Assembly: GCA_003024175.1 (NCBI GenBank)
Contig: MDYQ01000237.1
Coordinates: forward strand, 1-64,000
DNA: 64,000 nt
Direction of reading: 5' to 3'
From: Planoprotostelium fungivorum
Lineage: Eukaryota > Evosea > Variosea > Cavosteliida > Cavosteliaceae
Numbering within the stretch: position 1 is the first letter of the stretch; each line of letters starts with the position of its first letter. The translations under genes were made by a program, and so were the position numbers. Below, in pieces: positions 59,159 through 64,000 of this stretch. The notes beneath the pieces are model-generated. The model searched no databases. It was not told where the DNA came from and worked only from the letters and a program-made list of their open reading frames with translations.

Positions 59159-60548
59159 ATGCTCGCCATCGACTCTTACCCCTCTTACACCAAGACTTCC
59201 AAGCCTTCTTCTGAGAGCACCGAGACCACCGAAACCGAGACCATGTCTTACCAGGTGAACATCCTCACTCTTTCTCACCTTCTAGATCTTTTCACCTACT
59301 TCATTTTCCATCCTCTTTACGATCGATCACGATCTCATGTATCCCCTTTAGGTCCCCAAGGACGTTGTTTCCAAGTGGTCCGTCGAGTACGTGGGCTCCA
59401 CCCCCATCGAGGAGCTCATCCAAAAGAAGATCGACGAGTCCCCCGAGGATGCCTTCTACTTTGTCGATCTCGGACGCGTCGTAGCCAAGTACAAGCAGTG
59501 GATGGAGAACCTCCCCCGTGCTAAGCCCTACTACGCCATCAAGTGCAACCCCTCCACGGCCGTCATCAAGACCCTCGCCTCTTTCGGTGTCAACTTTGAC
59601 TGTGCCTCTCAATCCGAGATCCAGCAGATCCTCGGTTGTGGTGTTGCCCCCAACCGCATCATCTACGCCAACCCCTGCAAGATGAAGTCTCACATCCGCT
59701 ACGCCAAGTCTATGGGAGTCGAGATGATGACCTTTGACAACAAGGACGAGCTCCTCAAGTGTGCCGAGGTCTACCCCAACGCCAAGTTGGTCCTCCGCAT
59801 CATCACCGATGACTCTCAGTCTGTGTGCAAGTTCTCCACCAAGTTTGGTGCCCCCCTCGATGTCTGCGAGGAGCTCATCGCCACTGCCAAGGACCTCGGC
59901 CTCAACATTGTCGGTATCTCCTTCCACGTTGGTTCCGGCTGCATGTCCGTCGCCTCCTTCGAGTCTGCCATCACCAACTCTGCCCGCATCTTCAAGATGG
60001 CTGAGAACTACGGCTACAAGTTCAACTTTTTGGACCTCGGTGGTGGCTGGCCAGGAAACGACAACGAGTCCGCCATTGCCTTCAACGACATTGCTGCCGC
60101 CATCCGTCCCCTTCTGGACAGACTCTTCCCCGAAGACGTCAAGATCATCGCTGAGCCCGGAAGGTACTTTGTTGCAGAGTCCCACACATTGGCCGTCAAC
60201 GTCTTTGCCAAGAGAGCCATGGACACTGGCTATGGAGACAGGAAGTTCCTGTACTATGTCAACGACGGAGTGTACCAGTCCTTCAACTGCATCTTCTTCG
60301 ACCACAACTCACCCAAGGCTTTGGTCTTCGCCCCTGGAGACAGAACGGATCTGTACCGCAGCACCATCTTTGGTCCCACCTGTGACTCGATGGATTGCAT
60401 TGCAAAGGACATTCTCCTGCCCGAACTCGAGGTCGGAGAGTGGCTCTACTTTAAGGATATGGGTGCATACACGGTTGCCGCTGCCTCACCGTTCAACGGC
60501 TTTCAGTCGTGCCCCACGACGTACTACATTGAATCTGATGTTCTATAA
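59159..60548 (+). CDS. ODC1: Ornithine decarboxylase
   Basis: A PLP enzyme that makes putrescine, the first step of polyamine synthesis. Two exons: MLAIDSYPSYTKTSKP and an Ser/Thr/Glu-rich head up to 59251, then from 59353 VPKDVVSKWSVEYVGSTPIE. Motifs: KPYYAIKCNPST (PLP lysine), NFDCASQSEIQQIL, ISFHVGSGCMS, FLDLGGGWPG, KIIAEPGRYFVAESHTLAVN, YYVNDGVYQSFNC, FGPTCDSMDCIAKDI (catalytic Cys) and DMGAYTVAAASPFNGF. The full length is present (about 420 residues). It lacks a long C-terminal PEST tail like that of mammals; the Ser/Glu/Thr-rich head could play a part in turnover (inference). Codon use is strongly C-ending. A long antisense frame opposite it (59301-60305) is an effect of that bias. Confidence 0.97.
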
Positions 60549-60674
60549 ATCCTTGTTCATGTCAACCTCCATCATCTCTTCTATCTTCTCTTTCTTGTTT
60601 GATTTGTGTGTACTAGTGGATTCACTTGGAACGTTCACGATGTGATGAATGATCGCGATAACAAGTACAACGAT

Positions 60675-63600
60675 TTAGAAGAGATTCTTTATAATGTCTG
60701 TGGTGGATCTCTTCTCTTCCTCCATCTCGTGGCTCAGTCGATTATCAAGAGAGTAGAGCAGCTTCTCCATCTTGGTCCATTCCCTTCCATCCACAGCCCT
60801 CCACGTCGAGTTGAAATCAATCCCCGATCCACTCCCCCTCGATTTCACTCCAATCTCCTTCTGTCTCATGTTCAGCACATCCACATCAATCATCCATGTG
60901 AATCCATATCATTGAAGCTCACCATCATGTGTATGTCGTCATCTGACAAGGCAGAGAAGTAATCGGAAACGTGTACACTCATTGGGAGAGTACCCCTCGG
61001 TGTATCGTGATTGACCCAGAACCACTGTATTGCCGACACGTCCGTACCCATCGTACTGTCATACGGTGCTACCTCTCTTCAGTTCCATAGAGAGATGGAT
61101 GAGCCATTCACTCACACAAGATGGCAGCAACAAAAGGTTGAACGTCAGAAATGGACAACAATCTCTGCCAGGCAGATTGCGTCTCGATGTCTCTCAGGGA
61201 TGGGTCCGGTGTCCACGTGACGTGAGAGTGATACCACCCTATGACTTGCATTCCCTTTCTCTCCAAGACATTCCTCGCCTCGATCTGTGACAGTGGATCC
61301 ATCTCACACTACCTCTATCACTCTCCATCTCTCTCCTTCGTCTCACCTGAGTGTGGGTGGAGCTACCTTCACAGGGCACGGCCATCTGTACATCGATACA
61401 TTTGTACTCTTCGTGATACCTCCCTCCCAACAGTCCGATGATCTCCGTCTTCATCGTGTGGGCGTGCAGATCCATGACGATCTGTTCTCTTCAGCTCCAT
61501 CACTCCTCCACCTCACCATGGAGCTGGAGGCCACGTTCACGCGGAAGGGTTGAACGTAGTTGGCCACGTAGCCCTCCCCCACGTACTCTCCGAAGGGAAC
61601 GCAGGGCACCAGAGTGAGGTCCGAGTGTTCATAGTTCTCTCTCTTTGCCTTCTTCCTCGCCTTCTTCTCCTCCCTGTATCACTCTCTCACGTTCTCTCCT
61701 CTCTCTCCTCTCCTCTCACCTCTCGGATGAATCGATTGTCACGGAATGATCGTGCGTCTTGTGTGACTTCTTCTCGTAGTCTCCCTTGGACATCCACTCA
61801 CCCTCTGATGTTCTGATCTTCCTCGTTCTCTTCCCCATCACCTCAAATCCCTTTCCCGTGATGGACAGCTGCTTGACGATGGTCTGTCTCTTCCTCTCAG
61901 ACCTTTCCTCTCTTCTCTCTCACCCCGTGTTGTTTCCCTCTCTCGTTCGACTCAACCTCTCCGGTCTGGGAGCACCAAAGTTGATGGCTCCACAGGCTTC
62001 GAGATAATCGTGAACTCTACCGATGGCATTCACATCTCCACAGTCCTACCTCATTCAGTCCCTCGTTGAACGATGACCAATTCGATGGACATGTATCGTG
62101 GAGAGAACATTCGGATCACCTTGAGTTGATGTCGAACCGATGTTTTGGATAAATAATTTGGCTTCGTAGTCTTCCATACGTTGATGATTCCATTCCTTAT
62201 TCTGAGATACCTCGCCGGTGTCTTCCTTAAATTGCCAGAGAAGAATTCGTAATTGTATTTCTCTTCCTCTGCTGTCACAGCATGTTCATCTAATATCTGA
62301 TCTACATCAGCTACATCCCATAGAATCATACACAAATGCTTATTTCATAAGAAGGACTCACCATCTCCTTCGTTGGTGTCTCTATGGTCATGATGATCGT
62401 TTCTTCCATCTCTTCTCTCTCACTGTTTCCTTCCACCTTCACTTCCTTCGTCTCCTCTTCTATTGCCTCCTCCCTCTCTTCTCCCTCTTCCTTCTCTTCT
62501 TTCTCGGTGAACGACAACTCCCCTCTCTTCTGTTCCCTTCACTCTCCTTTCCTTGTACGATTTCAATGATGATCACCGATGTGATGGGTTCATCGTCTCC
62601 TATGTCCACGATGATCTCTTCTTCTTCTCCATTGTGTTCCCTTCCCTTGGTGGGGCTCTCCATCCCCACTCCCACTTCCACCGGTACATCTAGAGCACTC
62701 CTCATCTTCTGTCTCTCTTCATTCTATACTCTCCCCTCCCTCTCACCTTCGGGCTGCTCTTTCGATTCTTGATGATGTTCATGTTACTGACCTGTATCTC
62801 TCTCAGTCCATCTTCTCATCATTGTACGTTGTAATGGATAGTGTGGACGTGATGATGATGATGTCACAATGACGATCATCACCTGTTTCTTCTTGAGGTA
62901 ACCTCTCGCGTGGTTCTTGACTTGGAGTGTGGTGCGTGATCCAATGTGTCGACTGATGTCTGTCCACTTGCCCACACCGTAGATCTCGATGCCCTCCTCC
63001 ATCAACCTCTGCTCTTCGGGTGTCCATGGGATGTTGTGTGTCGCTCTCTTTCCCTTTCCTCGTTCATCTCCTCTCCTTCCTTCTCCCTCACCTCTTTGCT
63101 CTCTCTCCCATTCTCTTCTTTCTTCTTCACTTTCTTCTTTTTCGCATTCTTCGACTGTGAGAATCAACATGATGGGATGAGGAAGATTGGATGAAGAGAA
63201 GATGAGAAGGAGAGAGAGGGAGAGAAAAGAGAGGAGAGAGGGACGGTGTGAATAGTAGAGGAGACTTACTGGTGTGTCAGGGATGATGGTCGATTCCAAG
63301 ATGTCCTTCAGATGATATTCATCTGTGCTCGAGGGTGAGTCTGTTCGACTTGTCCTTGCTTTCTTCGATACGTGCAAGGGGGAATCGATCCTGGTATGAA
63401 AACTGATCACTGTCATTCGACCGCAGCTTCACTATAAATCCATTGTTCATTCTTACTCTTCAGAGCTCTTATGGAACGATTCATTTCTCTCTTCGTTAGA
63501 CACCTCCAATCCCCATTCCTTTCGATCGTCAGTAAGACCTAACAGAAATGTACCTGCTGTCGGTATCACCTCTTCTAAAGGATATTCCTCCCAGATGTCA

Positions 63601-63731
63601 TCCACAAAATCAGAGGAGAAGAAACCAACTGGATGAGATTGATCGTCAGTTCTCCACACTTGATCGAGCTTGACTGCCTCTGAATCGTCGCCATCGACGT
63701 CAACATCAACCTCCTCCTCTACACCCGCCAT
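60675..63731 (-). CDS. MYSM1: MYSM1-like histone H2A deubiquitinase (SANT-SWIRM-JAMM)
   Basis: A predicted metalloprotease that removes ubiquitin from histone H2A. From the start [20 protein letters not shown] it has an acidic N-terminus and a SANT/Myb domain ([40 protein letters not shown], near 62890-63050). After a long acidic Glu/Lys linker comes a SWIRM domain ([62 protein letters not shown]). The JAMM domain has [38 protein letters not shown] and [17 protein letters not shown], Ser and Asp of the H-x-H-x7-S-x2-D zinc motif are all present, so it should be active. The order of three domains is the same as in human MYSM1. It is split by about nine introns and divergent from the next gene with an 80-bp gap. 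Confidence 0.93.
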
Positions 63732-63810
63732 GTGTCTGACCGCAAATTACTCGAAACTTTTTCTCCTCGAAAATTCCTGTTCCACAGACGACCCGTCCAT
63801 CAACTGACGA
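63732..63810. promoter_or_regulatory. Shared divergent promoter, MYSM1-like / next gene
   Basis: 79 bp separate two inferred start codons that face away from each other. The segment is rich in T and C toward the MYSM1-like start. I see no TATA element. Confidence 0.45.
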
Positions 63811-64000
63811 ATGCAAGACGATCAGGTGGGAGACATTCCTCATCTGAGAGCTCTATCCACTCAATCCTTCTGCAGGACGATGAAGACCACGGATGGCTGT
63901 ATTCCAGCACAGAGCATCCGTTGTCGCAGATTTCACGCTATGCCTCTAATTCCAGAGCAGACGATTGGTTTTCTACTCCTCTGAAGCCGAGGAAATCTTT
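63811..64000 (+). CDS. 5' end of an unidentified gene
   Basis: An ATG at 63811 begins a tiny exon (MQDDQ), followed by a GTGGGA...TGCAG intron of 46 nt and a second exon from 63873 that stays open to the window edge (DDEDHGWLYSSTEHPLSQIS, then RYASNSRADDWFSTPLKPRK). The reading is acidic then Ser/Arg-rich, with no recognisable domain. The clean splice and open frame support a real gene, but nothing can be said of its role. Confidence 0.5.

Noticed and set aside
59301-60305. 334-codon open frame antisense to ornithine decarboxylase
   Set aside because: It arises from the C-ending codon bias of ODC; its Val/Gly/Asp/Leu-rich translation has no domain and no splice or promoter context.

Overview
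The window is nuclear DNA from a compact, intron-rich protist genome. About 25 protein-coding loci lie on both strands, many only 25-150 bp apart. Nearly every gene is split by short GT-AG introns, mostly 35-60 nt, that typically begin GTGAG and end CAG or TAG. The best lineage marker is an ABP-34-type actin-bundling protein at 21361-22438, which from memory reads as nearly the same protein as Dictyostelium abpB. A stand-alone thymidylate synthase (not fused to DHFR), TKL-type kinases and RasGEFs with unusual partner domains also fit. I infer an amoebozoan, perhaps a protosteloid/variosean amoeba such as Planoprotostelium; that name is a guess.

Region 1-23 kb: a 5'-truncated F-box/RasGEF protein; an IQM-like protein divergent from Kae1/OSGEP; a secreted, probably GPI-anchored protein; a C-terminal-only condensin-2 H2 protein divergent from an unrecognised protein; a CAMK-like kinase; a GPS2-like corepressor subunit; thymidylate synthase; an unrecognised gene whose start codon overlaps that of a divergent SET-domain gene; an M32 carboxypeptidase; and the actin-bundling protein.

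Region 23-38 kb: a plasma-membrane-type Ca2+-ATPase, a 7-kb receptor-like kinase with IPT/TIG and beta-helix-like extracellular repeats, and a cytosolic ankyrin-TKL kinase.

Region 38-43 kb: the only extended non-coding block. It has a tRNA-like unit, about 1.2 kb of AT-rich, possibly decayed sequence, and then a ~2.8-kb satellite. The satellite monomers (~447 bp) carry short hairpins at fixed positions, and their arms change in a compensatory way. A single N at 41297 and an apparently identical 640-bp duplication suggest an imperfectly assembled array.

Region 43-64 kb: a PH-REM-RasGEF protein; OGG1; a mitochondrial-type leucyl aminopeptidase divergent from a large thioredoxin reductase that ends Gly-Cys-UGA-Gly-stop, with a SECIS-like hairpin downstream (probable selenoprotein); a universal-stress-protein gene; a small charged protein; a flavin monooxygenase; ornithine decarboxylase; a MYSM1-type SANT-SWIRM-JAMM deubiquitinase; and the 5' end of one more gene.

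There is no operon-like organisation. The only visible themes are Ras/kinase signalling (two RasGEFs, three kinases), chromatin regulation (GPS2, SET, MYSM1, condensin) and close divergent gene pairs that probably share promoters. Exon boundaries were read by eye; most gene ends are well supported, while some internal junctions are not.
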